Positions 8,446 through 17,072 of a stretch of DNA of 64,000 nt are shown one piece after another. How positions within the stretch are numbered: the first letter of the stretch is position 1; each line of letters opens with the position of its first letter. The notes beneath the pieces are model-generated. The model made no database searches, was not told the origin of the DNA, and saw only the letters and a program-made list of their open reading frames with translations. A program made the translations under genes and the position numbers. This DNA comes from an uncultured Cellulophaga sp. (GTDB lineage: Bacteria; Bacteroidota; Bacteroidia; Flavobacteriales; Flavobacteriaceae), in assembly GCA_947496695.1 (NCBI GenBank), contig CANMEI010000005.1, forward strand, positions 186,001-250,000. The letters run 5' to 3'.

Positions 8446-9483
8446 ATGAGAAGCATATTAATAAGTTTATTTTTTTTTACTGTTATAGCATGTAAAGATA
8501 ATGATGACTATATTGAAGTAAATGAAACCTTAACGCTAGAAATACCTTCTAATTTTCCAGAATTAGCTTATGATATAGAAGCTAACCCACCAACAGAGGT
8601 AGGTTTTGAATTGGGGAGACAACTATTTTACGATGGAAATCTTTCAAGTAATGGTTATGTTTCATGTGGGTTTTGTCATGAGCAAAATACAGCTTTTACA
8701 CATCATGGGCATCAATTTAGTCACGGTGTAGATGATCAAGAAGGGACAAGAAATACACCTTCAATTCAAAATGTAGCTTTTAAAACAAAGTTTACCTGGG
8801 ATGGGGCTACTGAGTTTCTAGACTTGTTTCCTATAATACCTATTACAAATGAAGTAGAAATGGGGGAAACAATGACCAGTGTTTTGGCTAAGGTTAAGGC
8901 TGATACTAATTATCAAGATTTATTCAGTAGAGCTTTTGAAGATGGAGAAGTTAATATGGATAATTTTTTAAAAGCACTTTCTCAATTTATGGTCATGATG
9001 ATTTCTTCAAACTCAAAATACGATAAGTATGTTAGAGGAGAAGAAGGAGGTGATTTCTCTGATTTAGAAATAGAAGGTTTAGCTCTATTTAAAAATAAAT
9101 GTGCAACATGTCATGTTTCAGATATTTTTACTGATGATGCTTTTCGGAATAATGGCTTACCACCAGATCCTTCATTAGATGATTTAGGTAGAGAAAATGT
9201 TACAGGATTATTAACTGATAGGTATAAATTTAAAGTACCCAGTCTTCGTAACGTTGAATTGACAGAACCATACATGCATGATGGGCGTTTTGGCTCTTTA
9301 GAAGCTGTTTTAAATTTTTATTCTGATGGAGTAACGGAATCTGATACACTCGATGAGGAATTAATTAATGATGGAGTTTTAGGTATAGCATTAACTGATG
9401 ACGAAAAAGAAGCAATTATTGCTTTTCTATACACACTTACTGATGAAGAATATATTTATGATGAAAGATTTGAAGAATTTTAA
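8446..9483 (+). CDS. MbnH-like di-heme cytochrome c peroxidase-family lipoprotein
   Basis: The protein is 345 residues from the ATG at 8446; a TTG two codons earlier is less likely. The signal ends TVIAC, giving a lipid Cys at 16. Two c-type heme sites are visible: CGFCH at 74-78 and CATCH at 219-223. PYMHDGRF near 277 carries a Met that could ligate heme. This is the layout of bacterial di-heme peroxidases, including MbnH, which works without added peroxide-type detoxification roles and oxidises a Trp of MbnP. Immediate linkage to an MbnP gene supports the MbnH assignment over a plain CcpA. It overlaps the next gene by 23 bases, so the OM protein is probably co-translated. Confidence 0.85.
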   Translation: MRSILISLFFFTVIACKDNDDYIEVNETLTLEIPSNFPELAYDIEANPPTEVGFELGRQLFYDGNLSSNGYVSCGFCHEQNTAFTHHGHQFSHGVDDQEGTRNTPSIQNVAFKTKFTWDGATEFLDLFPIIPITNEVEMGETMTSVLAKVKADTNYQDLFSRAFEDGEVNMDNFLKALSQFMVMMISSNSKYDKYVRGEEGGDFSDLEIEGLALFKNKCATCHVSDIFTDDAFRNNGLPPDPSLDDLGRENVTGLLTDRYKFKVPSLRNVELTEPYMHDGRFGSLEAVLNFYSDGVTESDTLDEELINDGVLGIALTDDEKEAIIAFLYTLTDEEYIYDERFEEF

Positions 9484-10465
9484 TAAAAAAGTAATATTAA
9501 TTGTTCTATTATTATCTAGCTTTTTAAATGCAAAAGCTAATGATACATCAAATTTATATAAGTCTTGTTGCGAAAAACACAGTAACATATTTGATTTTGA
9601 TGAAGAATTTTGTGATACCTGTGGTTGTGGCAGTAGTGGCGGAAGCATGGGCTATGGTACAGGCTTAAATAACAATTTTATTGGCGTTAGGTACATAAGA
9701 CAACAATATAGATCTAGAGATGGTATATTTAACGATTCACCCTGGATTCAAGAAAATTTTAATACAATACAGGCATGGGGTAATTTTCCTGTATCTGATA
9801 GAATATTAATCAATACAATTGTGCCTTTTCAGTTTCATAATCGTGTTTTACCTGATAATACAGAAGAAAATATATCGGGTTTAGGAGATATGAGTGTTTT
9901 AGTATTTTACAATGTTTTAAAAATAAAACCTGATAGTATTGTAAGCATTAAAGTTGAACATTATTTGCAAATAGGTGGGGGAATAAAGTTACCTACAGGA
10001 GCTTATGATCAGGAAAATAATGAAGGTAGTATAAATCCAAGTTTTCAATTAGGTAATGGAAGTTTAGATTATATTTTGGGTTTAAATTATGGTTTTAGTT
10101 ATAGAAATTGGGGTGTAAGTACTATGTTAAATTATGCTATAAAAACTGAAAATAAAGATAATTATCATTTTGGTGATCAATTTAATTATGGGGTTAACGC
10201 CTATAAAACATATTATTTATCTAATACTGTTGCAGTAACACCAATAGTTGGTCTTGCAGGAGAATTTTATGGCGAGAATAAAGAATTTAATTCACCGGTT
10301 GCAAATACTAAAGGTGATATATTTTTAGGAAAATTAAGTTTAGAGACTTCTTACAATAATTATTCATTAGGTTTAGTAAGTATGCTCCCCATATCTCAAA
10401 ATTTAAATAGTAATAAAGTTGAGCTTAAAAACAGAACTTCAATTTATTTGAATATAAATTTTTAA
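9461..10465 (+). CDS. Outer-membrane beta-barrel protein with Cys-rich N-terminus
   Basis: A protein of about 334 residues from ATG 9461 (ATGs at 9443 and 9458 are in frame). The 9461 start gives a good signal peptide, KKVILIVLLLSSFLNAKA. The mature N-terminus carries CCEKH and then CDTCGCGSSGGSMGYG, five to six cysteines in about 25 residues. The rest is alternating aromatic/polar strands ending LKNRTSIYLNINF, typical of a beta-barrel with a C-terminal Phe. No family name is certain; it resembles generic transporter-type barrels. The gene overlaps the MbnH-like gene, so it belongs to the MbnPH operon. A copper-passing or copper-binding outer-membrane role is an inference from the Cys cluster and the neighbours. 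Confidence 0.7.
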   Translation: MKDLKNFNKKVILIVLLLSSFLNAKANDTSNLYKSCCEKHSNIFDFDEEFCDTCGCGSSGGSMGYGTGLNNNFIGVRYIRQQYRSRDGIFNDSPWIQENFNTIQAWGNFPVSDRILINTIVPFQFHNRVLPDNTEENISGLGDMSVLVFYNVLKIKPDSIVSIKVEHYLQIGGGIKLPTGAYDQENNEGSINPSFQLGNGSLDYILGLNYGFSYRNWGVSTMLNYAIKTENKDNYHFGDQFNYGVNAYKTYYLSNTVAVTPIVGLAGEFYGENKEFNSPVANTKGDIFLGKLSLETSYNNYSLGLVSMLPISQNLNSNKVELKNRTSIYLNINF

Positions 10466-10475
10466 TATTAAAGTT

Positions 10476-10512
10476 AAAAACGATGTGCATTGCAAAATGT
10501 ATGTCGTTTTTT
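10476..10512 (+). terminator. Terminator of the MbnPH operon
   Basis: AAAAACGATGTGCAT pairs (with three G-T pairs) with ATGTATGTCGTTTTT around a TGCAAA loop, followed by T residues. It lies ten bases after the barrel gene. Confidence 0.7.
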
Positions 10513-10681
10513 ATTGATTAAATAGCTAATTTAAGTATGGTATTTTTAAAATATTAAAAATAATATTTGCTAAATATTTGTAAATCAGTATTTTATTTTT
10601 GATTAACAAATTTTTAGTAAATACTATTTGTGTGTGTTGTTCTCTTAATATAATTTCGTGCTTCTATTGATAAGAGAATTT

Positions 10682-11098
10682 ATGAAATATTTTTATTATC
10701 TGTTTATCTTTTTGTTTTGTAGCTATAATCAAATAGTTGCAAATACAAATGGATTACATACAACAGAAATAAAATTTCAAGAAAATTACTCATCATACCT
10801 CTCAACAAAAAATGAATTACATGATGATGATGTAATTGTTTTTAAAAGTAAATTAAACGCAACTTTAGAAAAGCATTTTTGCACCGAAGTCTCTAATCAA
10901 GAAGAAGAAGAGCATGTGAAAACTGTTTTTTTTAAACGTAAAGTAGTCGGAAGCGGTTATTTTTGTTCACTTTTTTTTAATGCTAAACAATTCAGCTTTT
11001 TTCATAAAACTATAAATCAAAATTACCAATCTGATAGTTTTGATTATGTTAAAGCCAATGAAACTCTTTACGTTCTGTTTAGAGTTTTTAGAATTTGA
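10682..11098 (+). CDS. Hypothetical small secreted or membrane-anchored protein
   Basis: I start at ATG 10682, which gives 138 residues and an N-terminal signal (YFYYLFIFLFCSYNQIVA); the frame also opens at 10658. I do not recognise the family. After the signal there is an acidic patch (SNQEEEEHVK) and then a short hydrophobic segment (SGYFCSLFFNA). The C-terminus LYVLFRVFRI is unusually hydrophobic and basic for a small secreted protein. The gene lies between a terminator and the RND efflux operon, 160 bases before the adaptor. It might be a leader gene of that operon, but nothing in the sequence proves it. Being short and AT-rich, it could also be a weakly conserved orphan. Confidence 0.5.
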   Translation: MKYFYYLFIFLFCSYNQIVANTNGLHTTEIKFQENYSSYLSTKNELHDDDVIVFKSKLNATLEKHFCTEVSNQEEEEHVKTVFFKRKVVGSGYFCSLFFNAKQFSFFHKTINQNYQSDSFDYVKANETLYVLFRVFRI

Positions 11099-11258
11099 TT
11101 CCTTTTTAATTTTTTAGATAGATATCTATACCTATCATTTTAGGTTTTATACTCATTAATATTTTTAGTCTTTATCTTAAAATACTAATAATGGGTAAAC
11201 CTTTCTCATACTTATTTTTAAAAAATAATAAAAAACATTCCGTTTTAAAACCAAAATT

Positions 11259-12344
11259 ATGATAAAGAAATTTTTCATTTTCATGACTTTTAGTGCTTTG
11301 TTAATACATACAAGTTGTGAATCAAAAAAAGAAAAAAAAGAAGAAGAGGCTAGTTTTTTAGTTAGTTCTCCAGTAAAAATTGATACCTCAATATCAGAAG
11401 ATTATGTAAGTCAAATTAAGTCAATAAGACATATTGAAATTAGAGCTCAAGAAAGAGGTTATTTAGAAAAAATTTATGTTGATGAAGGTGACCATGTAAA
11501 AAAAGGACAATTACTATTTCAGATTATGCCAAACCTTTACCAAGCTGAAATGGAAAAGGCAAAAGCTGAAGCTAGTTATGCTCAAATTGAATATGAAAAT
11601 ACAAAAAAATTAGCAGATAGTAATGTTGTAGCTCCTAATGAATTAGCAATGGCAAAAGCTAATTTGGAAAAAGCAAATGCAGAGTTGTCTTTAGCAAATG
11701 TACATTTAAACTTTACTCAAATTAGAGCTCCTTTTGATGGAATTATTGACCGGTTTTTAGTGAGACCAGGAAGTTTAGTAGATGAAGGTGAGTTACTTAC
11801 AAACCTTGCAGATAACAGCGAAATGTGGGTGTATTTTAATGTTCCTGAAGCAGAATATTTAGATTTTAAAATTCATATGGGTGAAGATGATGATAGAAAA
11901 GTTAGTTTAATGATGGCCAATAATCGAATATTTGACCATGAAGGAATAATAGAAACTATTGAAGCTGATTTTAATAATGAGACAGGTAACATTCCATTTA
12001 GAGCTACTTTTCCAAATCCAGAAGGCTTATTAAGACATGGTGAAACGGGTAGCATTTTAATGAAAATGGAATTTAAAAATGCATTATTAATTCCGCAAAA
12101 AGCAACATTTGAAGTATTAGATAAAAAATATGTATATGTTGTTAATGATGAGAATGCTATAAAAGCAAAAGAGGTAGTAATAGGAGCAGAATTACCACAT
12201 TTATATGAAGTTGTAAGTGGAATATCAGAAAATGACAAAATCCTTATTGAAGGATTAGGGTTAGTAAGAGAGAACGATGAAATTGAACCTGAATTTGTAA
12301 AGCCTGAAAAAGTACTTTCTAATTTACAATTAACAGCAGAGTAA
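11259..12344 (+). CDS. RND efflux periplasmic adaptor lipoprotein
   Basis: A 361-residue membrane-fusion protein with a lipoprotein signal ending IHTSC. The lipoyl-like halves show VDEGDHVKKGQLLF near residue 77 and IRAPFDGIIDRFLVRPGSLV near residue 160, separated by a coiled-coil hairpin rich in Ala, Glu and Lys. The beta-barrel and membrane-proximal domains follow (YVYVVNDENAIKAKEVVIG near the end). It links the inner-membrane pump encoded 20 bases downstream to the outer-membrane channel. No regulator gene is next to this operon. The substrate is unknown; AcrA-type multidrug export is the default reading. Confidence 0.92.
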   Translation: MIKKFFIFMTFSALLIHTSCESKKEKKEEEASFLVSSPVKIDTSISEDYVSQIKSIRHIEIRAQERGYLEKIYVDEGDHVKKGQLLFQIMPNLYQAEMEKAKAEASYAQIEYENTKKLADSNVVAPNELAMAKANLEKANAELSLANVHLNFTQIRAPFDGIIDRFLVRPGSLVDEGELLTNLADNSEMWVYFNVPEAEYLDFKIHMGEDDDRKVSLMMANNRIFDHEGIIETIEADFNNETGNIPFRATFPNPEGLLRHGETGSILMKMEFKNALLIPQKATFEVLDKKYVYVVNDENAIKAKEVVIGAELPHLYEVVSGISENDKILIEGLGLVRENDEIEPEFVKPEKVLSNLQLTAE

Positions 12345-12363
12345 TTAAAAAATATACAGAATT

Positions 12364-15300
12364 ATGTTTAATAAATTTATACATAGGCCAGTATTTGCTA
12401 TTGTAATTTCAATTATAATAGTGTTTGTAGGTATGTTATCTATAAAATCATTGCCTATATCACAATTCCCACAAATTGCTCCAACCACGGTAAATATTTT
12501 TATAGCATACCCTGGTGCAAGTGCAGATGTATTAGTGAAATCTACCCTTGTTACTCTAGAGAACTCTATTAATGGAGTTCAAGGTATGAGATATATGGCT
12601 ACTGATGCAACAAGTGCAGGGGAGGCTACATTAAGATTGATTTTTGAACCAGGCACAGATCCTAATCAAGCAGTAATTAGGGTGAAAACTCGTGTGGATC
12701 AAGTTATGCCACTATTGCCAGAATTAGTACAACGTGAAGGTGTCGTTATTACACCTATACAACCAAGTATGTTAATGTACGTAAACTTATATTCTACTAG
12801 TAAAAGTATGGATGAGAAGTTTTTGTACAATTATGCTAACGTTAAAATGATTCCTGAAATTAACAGGATTAAAGGTGTTGCAAGATCACAAATTTTGGGT
12901 AGCCGTAGATACGCTATGCGTGTTTGGCTAAAACCTGATAGAATGAGAGCTTATAATATTTCTATTGATGAAGTTATGGAAGCTCTAGCAGAACAAAGTA
13001 TTGTTGGACGTCCAGGTAGAATAGGCCGAAGTTCAGGTATTGAAGCTCAATCTTTAGAGTATGTTTTAACATATAAAGGGCGGTATAATGAACCTGAACA
13101 ATATAAAAATGTAATTGTCAGGGCAAACTCTAATGGAGAAAGTATTCATTTAAAAGACATTGCCAATGTTGAACTTGGAAGTGAGTTTTTTGATATTTAT
13201 TCAAGTTTAGATGGTAAACCATCAGCAGCTATTGTATTAAAACAGAATTATGGTAGTAATGCAAGTGATGTTATTGAATCGGTAAAAGAGCAATTAGATG
13301 AAATGAAACAAAGTTTTCCTCCGGGAATGGATTATAAAATATCTTATGATGTTTCAAAATTCTTAGATGCTTCTATAGAACAAGTAATAGATACGTTAAG
13401 AGATGCATTTATATTAGTAGCAATTGTCGTATTTGTTTTCTTAGGTGATTGGCGATCTACATTGATACCAATACTAGCAGTTCCAGTATCTTTAATTGGA
13501 GCATTCTTTATAATTAGTGCGTTTGGGCTCTCTATTAACATGGTAACGTTATTTGCTTTAGTCTTAGCAATTGGTATTGTGGTTGATGATGCTATTGTGG
13601 TGGTAGAAGCAGTACATGCCAAGTTTGAAGAAGACCCGCATATTACACCATATAGAGCTGTTAAAAAAGTACTTGGTGAAATAAGTGGTGCTATTATAGC
13701 AATTACAGCAGTAATGGTATCTGTGTTTTTACCAATTTCATTCATGTCAGGACCTGTTGGTACATTCTACCGTCAGTTCTCAATAACTATGGCTAGTTCT
13801 ATTGTTATTTCAGCAATAATCGCTTTAACATTAACACCAGTACTGTGTGCAATGTTATTAAAAAATAATCATGGAAAAGAACATAAATCAAACGCTTTAA
13901 CAAGAGCTTTTGATAAGTTTAATTCACTTTTTGATAGGTTAACTGGGCGTTATGTTGCTGTATTAAAACGTATTGTAAGTCGAAGATGGTTGACTTTTGG
14001 TATCTTAATAGCATTCTGTGCAGGTATTTTCTTTGAAAGTGAAATTTTACCTTCAGGGTTTATACCAAGTGAAGATCAAGGTACAATATATGCTATTATT
14101 CAAACACCACCGGGTTCTACTTTAGAAATAACAAATGAAGTATCATCAAGACTTCAAAAAATATGTGAAGAAATAGATGGTGTTGAATCTGTATCATCTT
14201 TAGCAGGTTATGAAATTATGACTGAAGGTCGTGGTTCTAATGCAGGTACATGTTTAATTAACTTGAAAACATGGTCTGAGCGTGAGCATACGGTAACCGA
14301 AATAATGGAAGAATTAGAAGAAAAATCTAAAGGACTTGGAGCAGTAGTTGAATTTTTTGAACCACCAGCAATTCCTGGATTTGGTTCTTCTGGTGGTTTT
14401 TCTATGCGTTTATTAGATAAAACAACTACAACTGATTATCAAGAGTTTGATAAAATCACCAAAAAGTTTATGGATGATTTAAGAAAACGAGAAGAGCTAT
14501 CAGGGTTATTTACTTTTTTCGCGGCTAATTATCCACAATATGAATTAGAGATTGATAATGATCTAGCAATGCAAAAAGGTGTTTCTATTGGTAAAGCTAT
14601 GGAAAACCTAAACATTTTAATTGGTAGTACTTACGAGCAAGGGTTTGTTAAGTTTGGTCGTTTCTTTAAAGTATATGTGCAGTCTGATCCAAAATATAGA
14701 AGATTACCTTCAGATATATTAAAACTATATGTAAAGAATGATCATGATGAAATGGTGCCATATTCTGCATTTATGACATTGAAAAAAATGCAAGGTCCTA
14801 ATGAGATAACGCGTTATAATATGTATAACTCAGCATCAATTCGTGGCTTGCCTGCACCAGGTTATACAACTGCAGATGCAATACAAGCTATTAGAGAGGT
14901 TGCAGATGCTAATTTACCTAATGATTATGATATTGCTTGGGAAGGACTTTCTTATGATGAGTCAAACAGAGGTAATGAGACAATTTACATTTTCTTGATT
15001 GTATTAGTGTTTGTATATTTTGTTTTGGCTGCGCAATATGAGAGTTTCATTATTCCTCTAGCTGTAATATTTTCACTTCCAGTAGGTGTATTTGGATCAT
15101 TCTTAGCATTAAAAGGAATGGGATTACAAAATGATATTTATGCCCAAATAGGTTTGATTATGCTTGTTGGTTTATTAGGTAAAAATGCGGTGTTAATAGT
15201 AGAGTTTGCGGTGTTAAAACGCCACCAAGGTTCTACAATACTAGAAGCTGCAATTGAAGGAGCAAAAGTTCGTTTTAGACCTATTTTAATGACCTCATTC

Positions 15301-15582
15301 GCCTTTATTGCGGGGTTAATACCTTTAATAATGGCTTCAGGAGCAGGTGCAATTGCGAATAGAACAATTGGAGCATCAGCTTTAGGAGGTATGCTTTTTG
15401 GTACTATTTTCGGTGTAATTATTGTTCCTGGATTATATTATATTTTCGGAAGTTTAGCTGATGGAAGAAAGTTAATTAAAGATGAGGATGATACTTCTTT
15501 ATCTGATGAATTTGTACATCAAATAGATGATTTTAGTGAACATAATGAAAATCAAAACAAAACAGAAGATGATAAAAAGTAA
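12364..15582 (+). CDS. RND efflux inner-membrane transporter (HAE1/AcrB type)
   Basis: The full-length pump of 1072 residues has the standard twelve membrane segments and two large periplasmic loops. The proton-relay pair is present as DD at 408-409 in GIVVDDAIVVVE. The N-terminus FIHRPVFAIVISIIIVFVGM and the block FQTPPGSTLE-like IIQTPPGST are typical of HAE1 pumps. The C-terminal tail of about 30 residues is acidic and extends past the last helix; its coding sequence overlaps the channel gene by 14 bases. The pump uses the proton gradient to export hydrophobic or amphiphilic compounds. No unusual residue loss is visible. Confidence 0.95.
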   Translation: MFNKFIHRPVFAIVISIIIVFVGMLSIKSLPISQFPQIAPTTVNIFIAYPGASADVLVKSTLVTLENSINGVQGMRYMATDATSAGEATLRLIFEPGTDPNQAVIRVKTRVDQVMPLLPELVQREGVVITPIQPSMLMYVNLYSTSKSMDEKFLYNYANVKMIPEINRIKGVARSQILGSRRYAMRVWLKPDRMRAYNISIDEVMEALAEQSIVGRPGRIGRSSGIEAQSLEYVLTYKGRYNEPEQYKNVIVRANSNGESIHLKDIANVELGSEFFDIYSSLDGKPSAAIVLKQNYGSNASDVIESVKEQLDEMKQSFPPGMDYKISYDVSKFLDASIEQVIDTLRDAFILVAIVVFVFLGDWRSTLIPILAVPVSLIGAFFIISAFGLSINMVTLFALVLAIGIVVDDAIVVVEAVHAKFEEDPHITPYRAVKKVLGEISGAIIAITAVMVSVFLPISFMSGPVGTFYRQFSITMASSIVISAIIALTLTPVLCAMLLKNNHGKEHKSNALTRAFDKFNSLFDRLTGRYVAVLKRIVSRRWLTFGILIAFCAGIFFESEILPSGFIPSEDQGTIYAIIQTPPGSTLEITNEVSSRLQKICEEIDGVESVSSLAGYEIMTEGRGSNAGTCLINLKTWSEREHTVTEIMEELEEKSKGLGAVVEFFEPPAIPGFGSSGGFSMRLLDKTTTTDYQEFDKITKKFMDDLRKREELSGLFTFFAANYPQYELEIDNDLAMQKGVSIGKAMENLNILIGSTYEQGFVKFGRFFKVYVQSDPKYRRLPSDILKLYVKNDHDEMVPYSAFMTLKKMQGPNEITRYNMYNSASIRGLPAPGYTTADAIQAIREVADANLPNDYDIAWEGLSYDESNRGNETIYIFLIVLVFVYFVLAAQYESFIIPLAVIFSLPVGVFGSFLALKGMGLQNDIYAQIGLIMLVGLLGKNAVLIVEFAVLKRHQGSTILEAAIEGAKVRFRPILMTSFAFIAGLIPLIMASGAGAIANRTIGASALGGMLFGTIFGVIIVPGLYYIFGSLADGRKLIKDEDDTSLSDEFVHQIDDFSEHNENQNKTEDDKK

Positions 15583-16993
15583 ATATATAATAGTTGTTTT
15601 AGTCTTGTTTAGTTTTACAGCTTGTAAAACACCAAAATTGGTAAAAAAAGAAGCTAATACAGCTGTTCCAGATAGTTTTAATGGAGTAAAAGACTCTACA
15701 AGTAGTGCTTCATTAAATTGGAAAGAATATTTTATCGATCCAAATTTAAATACACTAATTGATATTGCTTTAGCAAATAATCAAGAACTGAATATTACAT
15801 TGCAAGAAATTGAAATTGCTAAAAATGAAGTTCGTACTAAAAAAGGAGAATATTTACCTTTTGTAGGATTAGCTGCAGGAGCAGGAGTAGATAAAGTGTC
15901 TCGTTATACAACTGCAGGGGCAAGTGAAGCTACTACAGATATTGTGCCAGGTAGAGAAACGCCTGAAAATGTACAAGATTATTATGTGGGGTTATATGCT
16001 ACTTGGGAGTTAGATATTTGGAAAAAACTTCGAAATGGGAAAAAAGCAGCAGTGTCTAGATTTTTATCTAGTGTAGAAGGTAAAAACTTTATGGTTACTA
16101 GCTTAATAAGTGAGATTGCAAATTCATATTACGAATTGTTAGCCTTAGATAATGAATTGAAGATTATTACTAATAATATCGAAATTCAAACAAATGCTTT
16201 ACGAATTGTAAAAATGCAAAAGCAAGCTGCACGTGTAACGGAACTTGCTGTTCGTAAGTTTGAAGCTGAAGTTTTAGGAACTAAAAGTTTATTGTTTGAT
16301 ACACAACAAGAAATTGTTGAAACAGAAAATAAAATTAATTTTTTAGTTGGTAGATTTCCGCAGCATATTGATAGAAGCTCTGATGATTTTTTCGATTTAG
16401 TGCCTAATACTGTTGCAAGTGGTATGCCAGCTCAATTGTTACAAAACCGTCCAGATATTAGACAAGCAGAGTTTGATTTAGCAGCATCTAAATTAGATGT
16501 TAAAGCCGCTAAAGCAAATTTTTATCCATCATTGGGTATTAGCGCTGGTTTAGGGTTAGAAGCTTTTGATACTAAATATTTTTTAACAACACCAGAATCT
16601 TTATTGTATTCTTTAGCGGGAGATTTAACAGCGCCATTAATTAATAGAAATGCAATTAAAGCAACTTATTATAGTGCTAATTCTAAACAGATTCAAGCAG
16701 TTTATAATTATGAGCGTACTATTTTAAATGGGTATGTTGAAGTTGCTAATGAGCTTTCAAATATTGATAATCTTAAAATGAGTTATGAATTAAGAAAGAA
16801 AAAAGTAGATGCATTAACAGAGTCTATAGAAATTTCAAATAGTTTGTTTATGGCAGCAAGAGCAGATTATATGGAAGTTTTATTAACGCAACGTGATGCT
16901 CTAGAAGCTAAGTTTGAACTTGTTGAAACGAAGAAGAAACAAATGAATGCTATGGTAAATGTTTACCGAACGCTAGGTGGCGGATGGAATTGA
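15569..16993 (+). CDS. RND outer-membrane factor lipoprotein (NodT/TolC type)
   Basis: I start at ATG 15569, which gives 474 residues and a clean lipoprotein signal (IIVVLVLFSFTAC). The longer frame from 15527 would put about 14 charged residues ahead of it. Two outer-efflux-protein repeats are visible; QLLQNRPDIRQAEFDLAAS is the characteristic block of the second. The start overlaps the pump gene by 14 bases, so the three-gene efflux set is one operon. A terminator follows at 17027-17060. Confidence 0.92.
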   Translation: MIKSKYIIVVLVLFSFTACKTPKLVKKEANTAVPDSFNGVKDSTSSASLNWKEYFIDPNLNTLIDIALANNQELNITLQEIEIAKNEVRTKKGEYLPFVGLAAGAGVDKVSRYTTAGASEATTDIVPGRETPENVQDYYVGLYATWELDIWKKLRNGKKAAVSRFLSSVEGKNFMVTSLISEIANSYYELLALDNELKIITNNIEIQTNALRIVKMQKQAARVTELAVRKFEAEVLGTKSLLFDTQQEIVETENKINFLVGRFPQHIDRSSDDFFDLVPNTVASGMPAQLLQNRPDIRQAEFDLAASKLDVKAAKANFYPSLGISAGLGLEAFDTKYFLTTPESLLYSLAGDLTAPLINRNAIKATYYSANSKQIQAVYNYERTILNGYVEVANELSNIDNLKMSYELRKKKVDALTESIEISNSLFMAARADYMEVLLTQRDALEAKFELVETKKKQMNAMVNVYRTLGGGWN

Positions 16994-17026
16994 GTTTTTT
17001 TTAGTTTTTTATAATGTGTTCAAATT

Positions 17027-17060
17027 AAAACCATTTTACAGCAATGTAAAATGGTTTTTT
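17027..17060 (+). terminator. Terminator of the first RND operon
   Basis: AAAACCATTTTACA pairs perfectly with TGTAAAATGGTTTT around a GCAA loop, followed by T residues. The A-run on the left may also let it serve the convergent minus-strand gene that ends at 17073. Confidence 0.88.
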
Positions 17061-17072
17061 CTTTTTTAATTT

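Noticed and set aside
13344..13745. Open frame of 133 residues on the minus strand inside the RND pump gene
   Set aside because: It is an antisense shadow of a highly conserved membrane protein, with no own motifs or promoter.
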